Shown one piece after another: positions 44,346 to 55,619 of a stretch of DNA of 64,000 bases. Position 1 is the stretch's first letter. The number at the start of each line of letters is the position of its first letter. Under the pieces are notes generated by a model. That model was not told the origin of the DNA, searched no databases, and was given only the letters and a program-made list of their open reading frames with translations. The translations under genes and the position numbers were made by a program. Source of the stretch: Euborellia annulipes (taxonomy: Eukaryota > Arthropoda > Insecta > Dermaptera > Anisolabididae); the NCBI GenBank assembly GCA_023213315.1, contig JAKCPI010003138.1, forward strand, positions 62,001 to 126,000, read 5' to 3'.

Positions 44346-44349
44346 AATT

Positions 44350-45535
44350 AATCACAAATTATTAAATTGCTAGGGGAATGTAGTGGTGAGTAAATACTCA
44401 TTTAATTTGACAAGAATCGTATATATTCGCTATCTTAATAGTTAGCTAATGGCCTTTGGAATACATATCTTTTATCAGAAAAATGATTTGCTATTCATCA
44501 TATTGTTTGTTATAAGTAAATTATCAATTTCAAAAGAAAATAATTCTAAAATTTTTAGTCCTGCTTTTATAATAAGGTTATGATGAATATAATGTCTTAT
44601 TTAAAATGAGGAGAAAATATGGAAATAATTTTTAATTAATTATTTAATTTAAGAGAAAGTTTTTCTGGTTTAACAAGTTGAAGAAATACTGTTTAAATAT
44701 AGCATACGGCTTTAAAGATAATAATTTAAATGCTGTTGTAAAACAATATGAGATCAATTTTTGAATAATGGAAAATTAAACTTCAAAAATATTATAGTAC
44801 GGTAAGATCAAGTCTAATAAATTTATTGATGAATATGTAAAAATTTTTAAATTAAAAAATTATCATTTTATATCAAAATTAATCCAAAAACGTATACATT
44901 TTAAGTTATATGTTCAATTTTTAAGGGAAATACGAGGTGAAAGGCTAGTAGTGTTCGAGAAAGTCCATGACACGAATAAAAATAGAGTGTAATTGACCTA
45001 AAATATGAATTAATCAAAGCATATTTTCAATTTTTTAAATAAATTTACAATATGTAATGAAATTATGAGAAGATACTCAATCTAAAAGAGTTATTCTTGA
45101 AAAATTCGATTAATTATGATGGGTTTTTTACTTTTTTTGATTAGAAATTATATTTAAATAAAGGAAATAAAATATATGAGTGCAATTTTTTTACGTCTTA
45201 ATATATGTAAATAATAAGACGCAAAGGAACTACTGTTCCAATTTCTTTTGTTTAATAATTTCATCAAGCACAATAGGTAATTAAGCAAAGCAAATTGCTG
45301 AATGGAAGACACAGGTAACCATCAATAAACTATTTAGTCAAAAATGCCTAAAAAAACAACGATGGGGGATAATCCAACTTGAAAGAAAATAAATACTTGA
45401 AGTAAACTTATAAAGTACTACGCAATTTTTAATTTAATAAAGATAACTAACAATCCTTTAATAAGAAACAAAATTCTATAGTAATATTAGATGGAGATAG
45501 AAACCTATTTCTAATTTTCTAGCGACAAAAATCAA
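44350..45535. other. AT-rich, nothing recognised
   Basis: AT-rich sequence with no open frame or repeat family that I recognise. Confidence 0.45.
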
Positions 45536-45539
45536 CTTT

Positions 45540-46010
45540 CTCGAGATTTAGAGATGCGAGTATCCATCCACTTTGGATGTGGCAAGAACAAGGAACTGGC
45601 GCTTCCTTTCATAAATGATCCTTTTTCAGCCTGGGCGGACCGAAGGAAGTCGACTGTTATGAAGGCCTTCGGCGTCAATTAAATAGGAAATTTGCATCGC
45701 TCGATTTAAAGGCGTTATAAAATGATATATATATATATATATATGAAACTGTAAGGTTTACCAAATAGTGAATGTGAGTTGATGTCAAGACTTAATAGAC
45801 ACTTGAAACGTTCTTGTAAGGTGCAATGGCCCCTGAGAAACAACGGGGCTTAGCTCATCAAACGACCAAGTTGAAGCCAAGAAGAACGTAAGAAAAAAGA
45901 CTTGAAGAATACAAGTTTAAATTCTAAAATTTCATTCTTATTTAAGAAGGACTATTTCGATATAGTGATACAAAATCAATATTCTATTTTTCAAAATAGA
46001 GGGAAGGATA
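45540..46010. other. Unclassified, with (AT)n tract
   Basis: 45560-45715 is modestly GC-richer (CAGCCTGGGCGGACCGAAGG) and unexplained. An AT run sits at 45726-45744. 45825-45880 has GGCCCCTGAGAAACAACGGGG, a short hairpin. Confidence 0.35.
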
Positions 46011-46309
46011 AACAGTAATAATGAATTTTGTTTGAAAGTTGTTTAATCTATAGACTATCGATTTTGGCACGAAGTACCATCATCAGATCCGCTAAAAATG
46101 TGAAAAATTAGTTACATGATATATTTAAAATTTACATATGACATAATTTTAACATATAGGTTTTATATATACATTTATAAACCTATATACAAAAATATGT
46201 ATTTTAATAAATTAATAAAATTTGTATACAATAAAAATTTATTAAAAATTTTTTAAATTTAAAACATTTTTGTATATAAAAATTTTAATAAATTTATATA
46301 AAACTGTAA

Positions 46310-46455
46310 AGAGTGCTGGCCTTCTGTACCAAGGATCGCGGATTCGCATCCCGTCTCATGCGATAATTTATTTCAATTGGATTGGCTACCAATAGAGAAG
46401 GGGTCTAAATGGCCTTCGATGTCGAAAAAGACCTTAAATGAAATTGAAAAAAAAT
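46310..46455 (+). repeat. tRNA-derived SINE
   Basis: Head GTAAAGAGTGCTGGCCTTCTG, B-box-like GGATTCGCATCCCGTCTC, body ATTGGCTACCAATAG, tail GGTCTAAATGGCCTTCGATG. The same family tail is at 50300 and 48420. Confidence 0.75.
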
Positions 46456-46657
46456 AAAACTGGAATTTTATTTAAAAATTTTTTAAATTTAAAATACACA
46501 TTTTGTACATAGGTTTATAAATGTATATGTATAAACCTATATGTTACAATTACATGTCATATGTAAATTGTAAATATATCACAAATGTAACAGATTTATC
46601 ATATTTTTAGGGGACCTGATGATGTTATTTTGTGCCGAAATTGTTGATAGTCTAGAG

Positions 46658-47037
46658 CAGTGGTTCCCAACCGGTGTGCCCCGGCACCCAAGGGTGCCGC
46701 GAGAATGCCTAAGGAGTGCCGCGAGATATTTAGATAAAAAAAAATCAAATAAAAAGCGAAAAAATAAAGTTTTGCTAAAAAAAAAAGGTCAAATGATTAA
46801 AATGGAAGTGGCAAAATTTTCCGTAGAACGGAAAAAATTAAGCTTTACCAAAAAAAAAGGTCAAATGATTTTCACGCAAGGGAAAAAAATTTGCCCCAGG
46901 GTGGAAAAAAATTTCGATTTGATAGGGGAAAAAATTTCGATTTGATAGGGGAAAAAAGGAAGGGCGCCGCTAGTGTTTAATATTATTCCCAACGCACCTT
47001 TGGGGTGCCGTGGACTTCAAAAGGTTGGGAAACGCTG
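46658..47037. mobile_element. hAT-type MITE with perfect 8-bp target duplication
   Basis: CAGTGGTTCCCAACCGG and, inverted, CAGCGTTTCCCAACC termini. GTCTAGAG flanks both ends (46650-46657, 47038-47045). The body contains subrepeats like those at 26780-27060. Confidence 0.92.
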
Positions 47038-47064
47038 GTCTAGAGATTAAATAATTTTCAAACA

Positions 47065-48285
47065 AAACTTTATTATTATTTATCATTCATTCCCTTAATT
47101 TTCAATAAAATAACGAAAAATGGATAAATTGATCAAGAATTTTCAAAATAGATAGAAATTTATTACTTGATTATATTTTCAATTTTTAAAATGGTGATCC
47201 ACTCAAAGGGAAAGAATTCCTCTTTTTAAAATATTTACAGCTCATCAAGGGACATTTGAGAAGCAGAGGCCTGGAACTGGGCCTTTTCTCTCAACAGTTT
47301 CTAAAGTGACCTGAGAAATTAGGCAACAATTTTCAATAGTTAACTTTTGCGTTAGTTCTTGAAATAAATTTTATACAAAAACAAATAACCAATGGAAAGA
47401 ATATCAAAAGATCGCAAACTTCTTCGTGACCTTGGTAAACATTGAAAGCAATACGCATGTTATTTTACTGGTATATAATGATAACAAATATTCTTTCATT
47501 ATATATATATATCCAGTCCGAATCTTATTTTCACTCGATAAAATTTGAGTTAAAAGAACGTTGATTTGTGCAGTATAAGAATATTTATTAAATTTCAAAA
47601 AGAGGCTGGGTTAAATAAATTCCGTACAGTATGATATTTAGTGATACTGTCCTCAACAATTTTCCTCAACACACCCACAGCTCTTTAAATAGATAAATGA
47701 TCATATAATGTTAATTAAAGAATTATTTAACATTTATTTATTTATCAATCGGATAAATCTCCAAAAGTAATGATCACTTAAATGAAAGATTTAGATATTA
47801 ATAAAGATAATAAATAAACTTTGTGTATTATATGAAAAAAGTGTTAATATTATAAAATATATAAATTATGGAAAGAGAAAGTATAAAAAAAGATACTTCT
47901 AATTGATTTTACTTCAAGAAAACACGAAACTAAGGAAAAAAAGTCAATTTAAATTAGTTGAAAAATTAATTTGCTTACTCTTAAGAACGATGTCTTTCTT
48001 TCCTTAAAGGTTAGAATGGCCATTCCTGTCAGAGCGTTATTTTCGGATTTTGATTCATATTAAACTCTTGAGAATAGTTTATACACTCACAAAATTAAAA
48101 ATAAACTTAATAAATAAAATAGTAAAATGTTGAAATAATTAATGAAGCACAAATAGGAAAGTGATATAACTGTAAAATTTTTGCCTTGTGTATTAGAAAA
48201 TCCCTTCACTAAAAGTTAACAATGCGCAGTGATGCCATCTGCAGGCAGCGCTTGGCATTATTAAAATTTAAAAATTTAATATTAA
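47065..48285. other. AT-rich, nothing recognised
   Basis: No gene or repeat family recognised; an AT run lies near 47500. Confidence 0.45.
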
Positions 48286-48289
48286 ACAA

Positions 48290-48465
48290 TGCCCCCGGGT
48301 CTTGGTGTGGTGGGTAGCAACCTGGCCATTTGTAGCATGGGTCGCAGGTTCGAATCCAGGTCCATGCGACAAAAATTTATTTAAATTTAATTGGCTACCA
48401 ATCAATTTAAATAAATTAGAGACGTGGCCTAAATAGCCATAGATGCCGAAAAATAAATAAAAAAA
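48290..48465 (+). repeat. tRNA-derived SINE
   Basis: GGGTCTTGGTGTGGTGGGTAG (A-box-like), GGGTCGCAGGTTCGAATCC (an excellent B box), body ATTGGCTACCAATCAATTT, tail GGCCTAAATAGCCATAGATG, then A-rich. Confidence 0.85.
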
Positions 48466-48469
48466 AATA

Positions 48470-49740
48470 TTAATCAAAGGAATATTTTTCAAATATAGTA
48501 ACAAAACAATTTCTAACAATATAAGGCGATCTTTATGTATATGGGAAAATTTTTTTTGAAGGTCTTCATTGATAAAAAATTATTTAAAAAAATTCTATTA
48601 GATGTAAAAAAAAGTGTCTAGAAAGGGGGGGGGGGGCTAAGAAAAAAGATAGAAGCTTAGAAAAAAATATGCAAAATTTGCGATTGATGGTCAGAAAATG
48701 GGCGAGAAAAATTCATGGAACAGAAATTAAAAATTTCAAATTCCACAGACTAATATATAAAAATTTTAATGGCGATAATTATTTATATACACATGATGTA
48801 TATTCATTATAAAACTTGACTAATTAATCTAATTAAGATTGAATGAATGAATATAGGACCTCTCAATTGAAATAAGAAAAGAATTTAGAGACTTTATTGA
48901 AACTTTCTCTAATTCCTTAAATAAATATTAAGGAGAATTATTAATGAAACAGAACAAAAATGATATAATTAAAGAAATGTATAAAAAAAATGTAAATGAA
49001 AATGTTTCTTTTAAAAAAATGAAAATATTTCAACTAATTAATACTAATTATCTACAATACAATTATTAAATGAAAAATGATGCTAATTATGGTGGTAATT
49101 TGTCAAAATATTTGCAAATTATTTGGGAATTGTACACCAGCAAAATATTAAGAGGGTGCGACTTAATACAAAGGAATACAAGTTTCCCGATAAAATAGTG
49201 ACATTTTTTCTGAGATTTCTAAACCTGACTTCCCCTAACCAAAACAAACAGGAGACGAACTGTTATACTTTTTAGGACTTCCTCTAATCTTGGAATAAGG
49301 GAGAGAAAATAAAAGAATATGCCACTCAACTTCTTCCCATTCTAATGTTCAAATGATAAAGAAAAATATAAAATTAAAAAAAAAAAAATTAGTCAGGCAG
49401 AGATGGGACAAGAAGATCAATTTCTATAAAAAAACATAATGTAATTAAAATTAATTCATTAAATATGTAAATTTAGAATTAATATTTTTAAAGTAAATAT
49501 ATAAATGGTAAAAATATATGTAAATGTGATAAGCTAGTGAGCTTATTCTAATTTGTATAGCAGGAAATTTCCAATAAAGTAAATAAAGAGGTTTAGTCAA
49601 TTTTCAATCAGATTAAATTGTTTATTTATTTTCCATAAATGAGAATTCTTATAGAGTTGAGAATATTTATATAATTGGATAAGAGTTAATTAATCAGTTG
49701 ATTTATGATGAATTGAGTGAGGGAGTAGTGGGGAGGATTA
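48470..49740. other. AT-rich, nothing recognised
   Basis: A poly-G run at about 48626-48637; otherwise AT-rich without a recognisable gene or repeat family. Confidence 0.45.
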
Positions 49741-49749
49741 AACTCATTT

Positions 49750-49990
49750 AGACTTGGCAACATCGCAATGGCAGCGTAAGTCCGGCTGCCGGCTGCAGGC
49801 CGACTAGCGGTTGCCACGGGCGACCGCGCGGGTCGACGTCACTGTGACGTCATGGAGCTTGTGACGTCACGGCGTGCGCTCACGTAACGCTCCTGTGGCA
49901 ACCATTCATGGCAGAGGGGGGAGAGAGGGCGGCGGAGAGGGGATGCCACGCGTGCAGAGCATTCCATCAAGAGCCAAGAATTCACTTAAA
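49750..49990. promoter_or_regulatory. CpG-rich island with two perfect CRE palindromes and GGCAAC motifs
   Basis: TGACGTCA occurs exactly at 49845-49852 and 49862-49869, 17 bp apart, with CGACGTCA at 49834-49841. GGCAAC or its complement GTTGCC (RFX/X-box half-site-like) occurs at 49756-49761, 49810-49815 and 49897-49902. GGGGGGAGAGAGGGCGGCGGAG follows. CRE is the known binding site of CREB/ATF proteins. Promoter or enhancer activity is inferred. No TATA box or transcript start is visible. Confidence 0.5.
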
Positions 49991-50294
49991 TGACTAGCCA
50001 ACCTAAGTTCTTTATTATACCTTTATTATTTCCATTTGAAAAGGAAAACTACCATAGAATACATCAGATATAAAAAAAATAACATTTCCTTGAGAAATGT
50101 CTTTCTTATCTATGGTAAAAAAAAAGAAGATAAAAATATAATCTAATCAGAAGAAATTAAAATTAAATACAAAGATTTTCTAATTTCGATTTAGGAAAAA
50201 AAAGGATAATTAATAATTATAAATAAAGGATGATGATGATGATAATAATATTTTTAAATTTCAAGGTCGTAAAATAAATATCTTGCCAAAATAC

Positions 50295-50460
50295 ATTTTT
50301 TTTAAATTTATTTAAGGTCTTTTTCGGCAACAAAGGCTATTTAGACCCCCTCTCTATTGGTAGCCAATATAATTAAAATAATTTTGTCGACGGGATGCGT
50401 ACCCATGACCTTTGGTACAGAAGGCCTGCACGCTGACTCCTACGCCAAGGCCCGAGGGCT
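50295..50460 (-). repeat. tRNA-derived SINE, minus strand
   Basis: Minus strand: GGGCCTTGGCGTAGGAGTCA (A box), GGTACGCATCCCGTCGAC (B-box-like), TTGGCTACCAATAGAGA, GGTCTAAATAGCCTTTG tail. Confidence 0.8.
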
Positions 50461-50464
50461 AATC

Positions 50465-51225
50465 TACTTGTTGATGGTTCAAGCAGTTTAGGTAAAATTT
50501 GGGCTTTCAAATTGAAAAATACACAGGATATTATTTTCGGCTTGGAATGATGGTTTGTCTCTTGGAGAGAACATGAAAATTTCCAGCTGAAATTATGCCA
50601 AAAATGGCAAGATTTAGGATAAATTCCTATCTCATCTCCAAATACGATGTGAGAAACTTTACAGACAAGTATTTATAGTTGAAGAAGATTTTAATTTAAG
50701 AATAAAATTGAGATCATAGTGAAACAAGATAGAGAGTAACGGAAGGCGTTTTCTCGTTGCCATTGGACCAAACATAATATAAAGTCGTGCCTCCAGTTAG
50801 GAAAGAATAATGACTTTCCTGACCTAGATAGCTGTGTGGGATTGGATTTTGAATCTACTAGTTTTAGAAAGAGTGTGAATATTTTAAAATAAATAAAAAA
50901 AATAATAATAAAAGAGTAAAACGTTGGTTAGTGATTGGCAAGATGTTAACCTCCGTGGGAGGAGAACCATCTTTCTTTAATGGTCCGGCAATGCAACAGG
51001 TGGGCTGTTGCAAGTTGGAATGCAAGAGGCGACAAGTGGCTCGCATAACTTCCAAGTAGTCAGAAAATCTCTGATTCAATTAAACAAATCAACTTTCCTA
51101 CCCCTCAGGTCAAATACTTTATGAAACATCTTCATTAAGTCACATTTTATTTCAATTCACTGACATGAAACTTAGTCAGAATTGTTAAATTAAACTCTTT
51201 TTAAACGAAATGATTATTTTTAATC
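50465..51225. other. Unrecognised
   Basis: 50920-51060 is slightly GC-richer (CTCCGTGGGAGGAGAACC) with a 71-codon minus-strand frame of no recognised type. No repeat family identified. Confidence 0.35.
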
Positions 51226-51339
51226 GCTTTTTTTTTTTTGTTAGACAAATCTTGGCTTTGTTGTTTAGTATTCATGAGTTTGCATTTTAAGAGTACAGTA
51301 AGAAATAGCGTTACTGATTTTTTATTGGGAAAATTTTAG

Positions 51340-51540
51340 AACCTCGCTTAGCAAGCACCTATCATAACGAATAATTCGCATAGATAATGACTTGCTTAAC
51401 GACCGACGTTTTGCATAACGAGTGGCGAGAAGAGAAGAAGTCCCGGATTGTGACCATTTTACATCAGTCTGTGCCATGGGGGAGACAGCTCTATGTTATT
51501 GTTTCACATAACGAATGTTTCGCTTTACGAGAATGATAAC
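51340..51540. mobile_element. Possible pogo/Tigger-like terminal remnant
   Basis: Several spaced copies of a TAACGA/CGTTAT-like word (CATAACGAATAATTCGCATA, GCTTAACGACC, GCATAACGAG, CACATAACGAATG) after GAACCTCGCTTAGCAAGC, the style of pogo-family ends. Only one end is visible. Weak. Confidence 0.3.
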
Positions 51541-51554
51541 AGAAATTTGTTTCC

Positions 51555-53775
51555 CCTTTTTACTTTCTCTTACCTATGTATATATGTAATATATATGGGG
51601 CATTCCACGCCAACTCGACCACTTTTGAACCCGACCATTTTTGATTTGGCTGAAACTTTGTCATCTTTTTGTACCCTATTGAAAACGTGTCTGAGAATTT
51701 TTTCAGATTTTTCGACCCAGCCAAAAAAAAGTTATAGCATTTTCAAAAAACATCGATTTTTTTTTTCAAATAACCGTAAAACTGTCAAAAATTAACTTAT
51801 CGGGACGATTTTTTTTTTGAAATTTTCGTCTTTAAATGTACTTTTCAGAAAAAAATATGACAAAATTTTACAGATTCATCTTGAACGTTTTTTTTGACAT
51901 TTTCGGAAAAAAACAAAAATTTCGGGATGAATGACACTTTTTTTTTAATTTTTTTTTTTTATAAAAAACTTTGATTTTTTCTACAAATTCTCTGAAAATT
52001 TCAGAGTGGGATTATTTCGCGTTCTATTTTTTTTTTTATTTTTGAAAAAAAAATTTTTTTTTCTCCGCTTATTTATCATGATGGTGCTCTTAAATGCTTC
52101 CAGGATTGACTGAGATTCTAGAAAATTGAAGAAAAATAATAATAATAATAGTTAGAGGTGATGAAAATCGAGAAAATTCCATTTATCCTGAAAAAATTAG
52201 AAATTAGTTGTTTTTCAATTACTGAAGTATTTGAAGCGTCAAGTAAAAGCTTAGAAACATGGGCGTAACTAGGGGGGTGCCGGGGGGCCTGCCCTCCCTC
52301 CAGAAAGCTCCTTGCCCCAAGAAAAATTGAGAAAATATGGGGCTTTCCAGGCCCACCGGAAGATGGCTGGTCCCATGGCCCCCCTTTAATTTTTCTTGGG
52401 GCAAGAAGCTTTCTGGAGGGAGGGCAGGCCTCCCCGGCACCCCCCTAGTTACGCCCATGTTTCTAAGCTTTTACTTGACCCTTCAAATACTTCAGTAATT
52501 GAAAAACAACTAATTTCTAATTTTTTCAGGATAAATGGAATTTTCTCGATTTTCATCACTTCTAACTATTATTATTATTATTTTCCTTCAATTTTCTAGA
52601 ATCTCGGACAGTCCTGGAATAATTTAAGAGCACCATCATGATAAATAAGCGGAGAAAAAAAGAAAATTTTTTTTTCAAAAATAAAAAAAAAATAGAACGC
52701 GAAATAATCCCACTCTGAAATTTTCAGAGCATTTGTAGAAAAAATCAAAGTTTTTTATAAAAAAAAAAAATTAAAAAAAAAGTGTCATTCATCCCGAAAT
52801 TTTTGTTTTTTTCCGAAAATGTCAAGAAAAACGTTCAAGATGAATCTGTAAAATTTTGTCATATTTTTTTCTGAAAAGTACATTTAAAGACGAAAATTTC
52901 AAAAAAAAAATCGTCCCGATAAGTTAATTTTTGACAGTTTTACGGTTATTTAAAAAAAAATCGATGTTTTTTGAAAATGCTATAACTTTTTTTTGGCTTG
53001 GTCGTAAAATCTGAAAAAATTCTCAAACACGTTTTCAATAGGGTATAAAAAGATGACAAAGTTTCAGCCAAATCAAAAATGGTCGGGTTCAAAAGTGGTC
53101 GAGTTGGCGTGGAATGCCCCATATATAGAGAGAAAGTATTGGATTCATGTCAAAAATTCGATGTCGAGATTTTGATGGATCTTCACGTTTTGAGGTCCCC
53201 TGAATCCAAAAAAGTGGTTTTCGCGACATGGTCTGTCTGTCTGTCTGTGTGTCTGTGTGTCTGTCTGTCTGTGAACAAAATATCTCAAGAAGGGAAAGAG
53301 CTAGGAGGTTGAAATTTTATATTTAAGTTAGGCACCCCCATGGGACGTGACACGAAGCTTTTGAACAAAATCGACCAAAGAGTACTAGTACTTTACTGAT
53401 GCACTTTTTCAGTTTTTTTCGATTTTCTCAAAATTTGCTCCAACGATTTTTTTTAAAATTCATATATCAACTATTTTTTAGTTGCTCTTTAAAATGTATA
53501 TTCTCATTTTGTGATTGAAATCTTCTGAAGACCACTTTACTCTTGTACTCCATAGAAAAGATAGGAGAAATGGTTGCCATGGTAACAAAATATAAACATT
53601 TTGCCATACTTATAAATTTTACATCTTGAAAATCGAATGTACCGTACTGTCGGAAACTAAATACATGTCGACACAAAAAATCTGGTGTGACAAGCACAGA
53701 ACACAACTTTCGATTACCGAAGGTAAGAGAAAGTTGTGTGCTGTGCGCCAGTCATACCAGATTTTTCTAATAAAG
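51555..53775 (+). repeat. Hairpin-ended family K, full-length copy split by a 1.5-kb palindrome
   Basis: The 5' hairpin half TTTACTTTCTCTTACC...ATATAT lies at 51559-51596. The copy resumes at 53121 with AGAGAGAAAGTATTGGATTC. It then shows TCTG repeats (53228-53270), AGTACTAGTACTTTACTGAT, the CCATGGTAACAAAATA block and the closing hairpin at 53675-53765. The insertion point is exactly in the 5' hairpin loop. Confidence 0.85.
51597..53120. mobile_element. 1.52-kb foldback transposon, near-perfect palindrome
   Basis: GGGGCATTCCACGCCAACTC at the left is the exact inverse of the right end GAGTTGGCGTGGAATGCCCC. Arms 51597-52327 and 52390-53120 are about 731 bp each with only scattered mismatches. 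The 62-bp spacer contains TGGTCCCATGGCCCCCC. The inner arm ends hold a further MITE terminus (ATGGGCGTAACTAGGGGGG and its inverse). No transposase frame. Confidence 0.88.
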
Positions 53776-53779
53776 TTTT

Positions 53780-54180
53780 TATTATTATTATTTTTTTTTT
53801 AACCTCTATTAAAAAAAAATAGGTGTGGAAGCGAAGAAATTTTTTTCGGGGAGGTGTAATAAAATTAAGTTTGGAAACTGCTTGTCTAATATTTGGAACC
53901 TGTTATGCAATAGTGGACCAAGCGTCAAAAAATTAAAAATTGAGTTAAGCACGGAATATTGTTTCAAATGCTATAATTAATAATATTTTTTATGAAATAT
54001 GTCCTAAAAAAATTTATATTTAATGTTACTTGCACAATTAACAAGAAAAATTATATATAATCCAATGAAAAAAAAAAAAATTTTAATGTTAATTTTCTCA
54101 AATCTCGGTAGCTGGCGCTTGACATACTAATGCGTAACAGGGTCCATTTATTCAAAATCTATAATTATATGGTAGTGCCA
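53780..54180. other. AT-rich, nothing recognised
   Basis: No gene or repeat family recognised. Confidence 0.4.
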
Positions 54181-54199
54181 GTATTTAACTAACTGAAGA

Positions 54200-54895
54200 T
54201 TATTAAATTTTTTAATATATTTGCCATGGTAACAAAATATAAATATTTTTCTATGTTTATAAATTGAAGAGCTTCAAAGATTTTAAATAATATTAGACAA
54301 GCGGTTTCCAACCTTCCGGAAATAGGAAAGAAGAGATTAGTTCCTTTGTTTATGTCTTGAATTCTATTATATCGACGGAAAAAAAATATATGTGGATACA
54401 AAAAATCTGGTGTGACACAACTTTTTATCACCGAGTGTAAGCGAAAGTTGTATGCTGTGCGACAAATCACACCAAATTAAATGTATGTGTTTGTGTAAAA
54501 GATAGGAAAAAAAGATCAAAGATAAAAAAGATAAAAAATCTGGTGGGACTGGTGGCACAGGACACAAGTTTATCTTACCAAAGGCCACACCTGATTTTTT
54601 GTGTCGACATATATTTAGTTTCCACCAATATATTAAAATTCAAGATAGAAAAAATCTGGTGTGACTGGCGCACAGTCCCCTAAGGGGTGCCTAACTTAGA
54701 TAGAATATTTCAATCTCCTAGCTCTTATCGTTGTTGAGATTTTTTCACACAGACAGACCAATTTGCGGGATCCTTTTTTTTGGACTCAGGGGACGTTAAA
54801 GCGTGCATATCCATTAAAATCTCGACATCGAATTTTTAACAAGATCGCCAAACTGTATTTATTTCATATATAGTTTAAGAGAAAGTAAAACGAAT
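54200..54895. repeat. Cluster of partial family K copies
   Basis: 54220-54480 is a plus-orientation 3' part ending in the hairpin ATCTGGTGTGACACAAC...GTGCGACAAATCACACC. 54535-54605 is a solo terminal segment. 54645-54895 is a minus-orientation deletion copy running from the terminal hairpin directly into GGGTGCCTAACTTAGATAG and TCTCGACATCGAATTTTTAA. Confidence 0.75.
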
Positions 54896-54999
54896 GCTTT
54901 CAAACAAAATAATTTACTTATATTAGGTTTCAAATCGAAAAAAAGCCAAAAATAAAATTTTAATTTCCATATGTATATATTTATGTAGGCCTACAAGCT

Positions 55000-55430
55000 T
55001 TTCTACCATGTTTGAGTGTGTGTGTGTGTGTAGATTTGGTAATCACTAAAAATAATAATTAAAAATAAAATATTAAATGTTATAATGAAAAAAGCAAATG
55101 GATTTAAAATAAAATAATTGAAAAAAAAAAAAAAAAAAAAAATTAAAGATGAATTAATATATAATTTAAGGGAGTGCATTGAACGAAGGGGGGGGGGGGG
55201 GCGATTTATATCAAAAACTATTCATTAACAAACCAAAATAAATAAAAAAGGGAATTAAATAAATACACTAAACGAATGATGGACCGATAAGCTTAGAGGC
55301 TCGACTTGTACTTCCCTAGAGCAGGCCTAAGTCTCTCTGCACAACTTAACTTAAAGAGTAAAAATTATTCCCATTTATATTTCACAGAGATATTTTTAAT
55401 TGAAATCCTAAATTGGTAAAAGTCTTGTCC
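55000..55430. other. Microsatellites and AT-rich DNA
   Basis: A (TG)n tract at 55017-55031, an A-run about 55124-55142, a G-run at 55187-55201. Nothing else. Confidence 0.5.
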
Positions 55431-55431
55431 T

Positions 55432-55515
55432 TCCTCGACGGTGACATGTTTGCCGAAGGTGAGCAAGGGACACTGGCTAGGCCCAAAGCCCGCTGAAGGC
55501 GGGTCTTGCAGCTAG
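55432..55515. other. Short GC-rich segment of unknown origin
   Basis: CGACGGTGACATGTTTGCCG ... GGCCCAAAGCCCGCTGAAGG CGGGTCTTGCAGC: a short GC-rich insert with an internal hairpin GCCCGC...GCGGGT. Not matched elsewhere in the window. Confidence 0.3.
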
Positions 55516-55619
55516 TTTCATATAAAATATTTCACTTTATAATGTCACACAAAAAGATGAACTCCAGGCTTTGAAAATTACTGATTTTAATATGAAATTA
55601 AACAGTGAAATAGAATTTA

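Larger units (their letters stand above)
46015..47062. repeat. Foldback with hammerhead-like cores, interrupted by a SINE and a hAT MITE
   Basis: Outer arms: 46025-46270 and 46460-46657 plus 47046-47062. Minus strand 46059-46086: CTGATGA, GGTAC-TTC-GTGCC, AAAATCG. Plus strand 46616-46645: CTGATGA, TGTTATTTTGTGC, CGAAATTG. The hAT MITE (46658-47037) splits the right arm and the SINE sits in the spacer. Confidence 0.8.
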
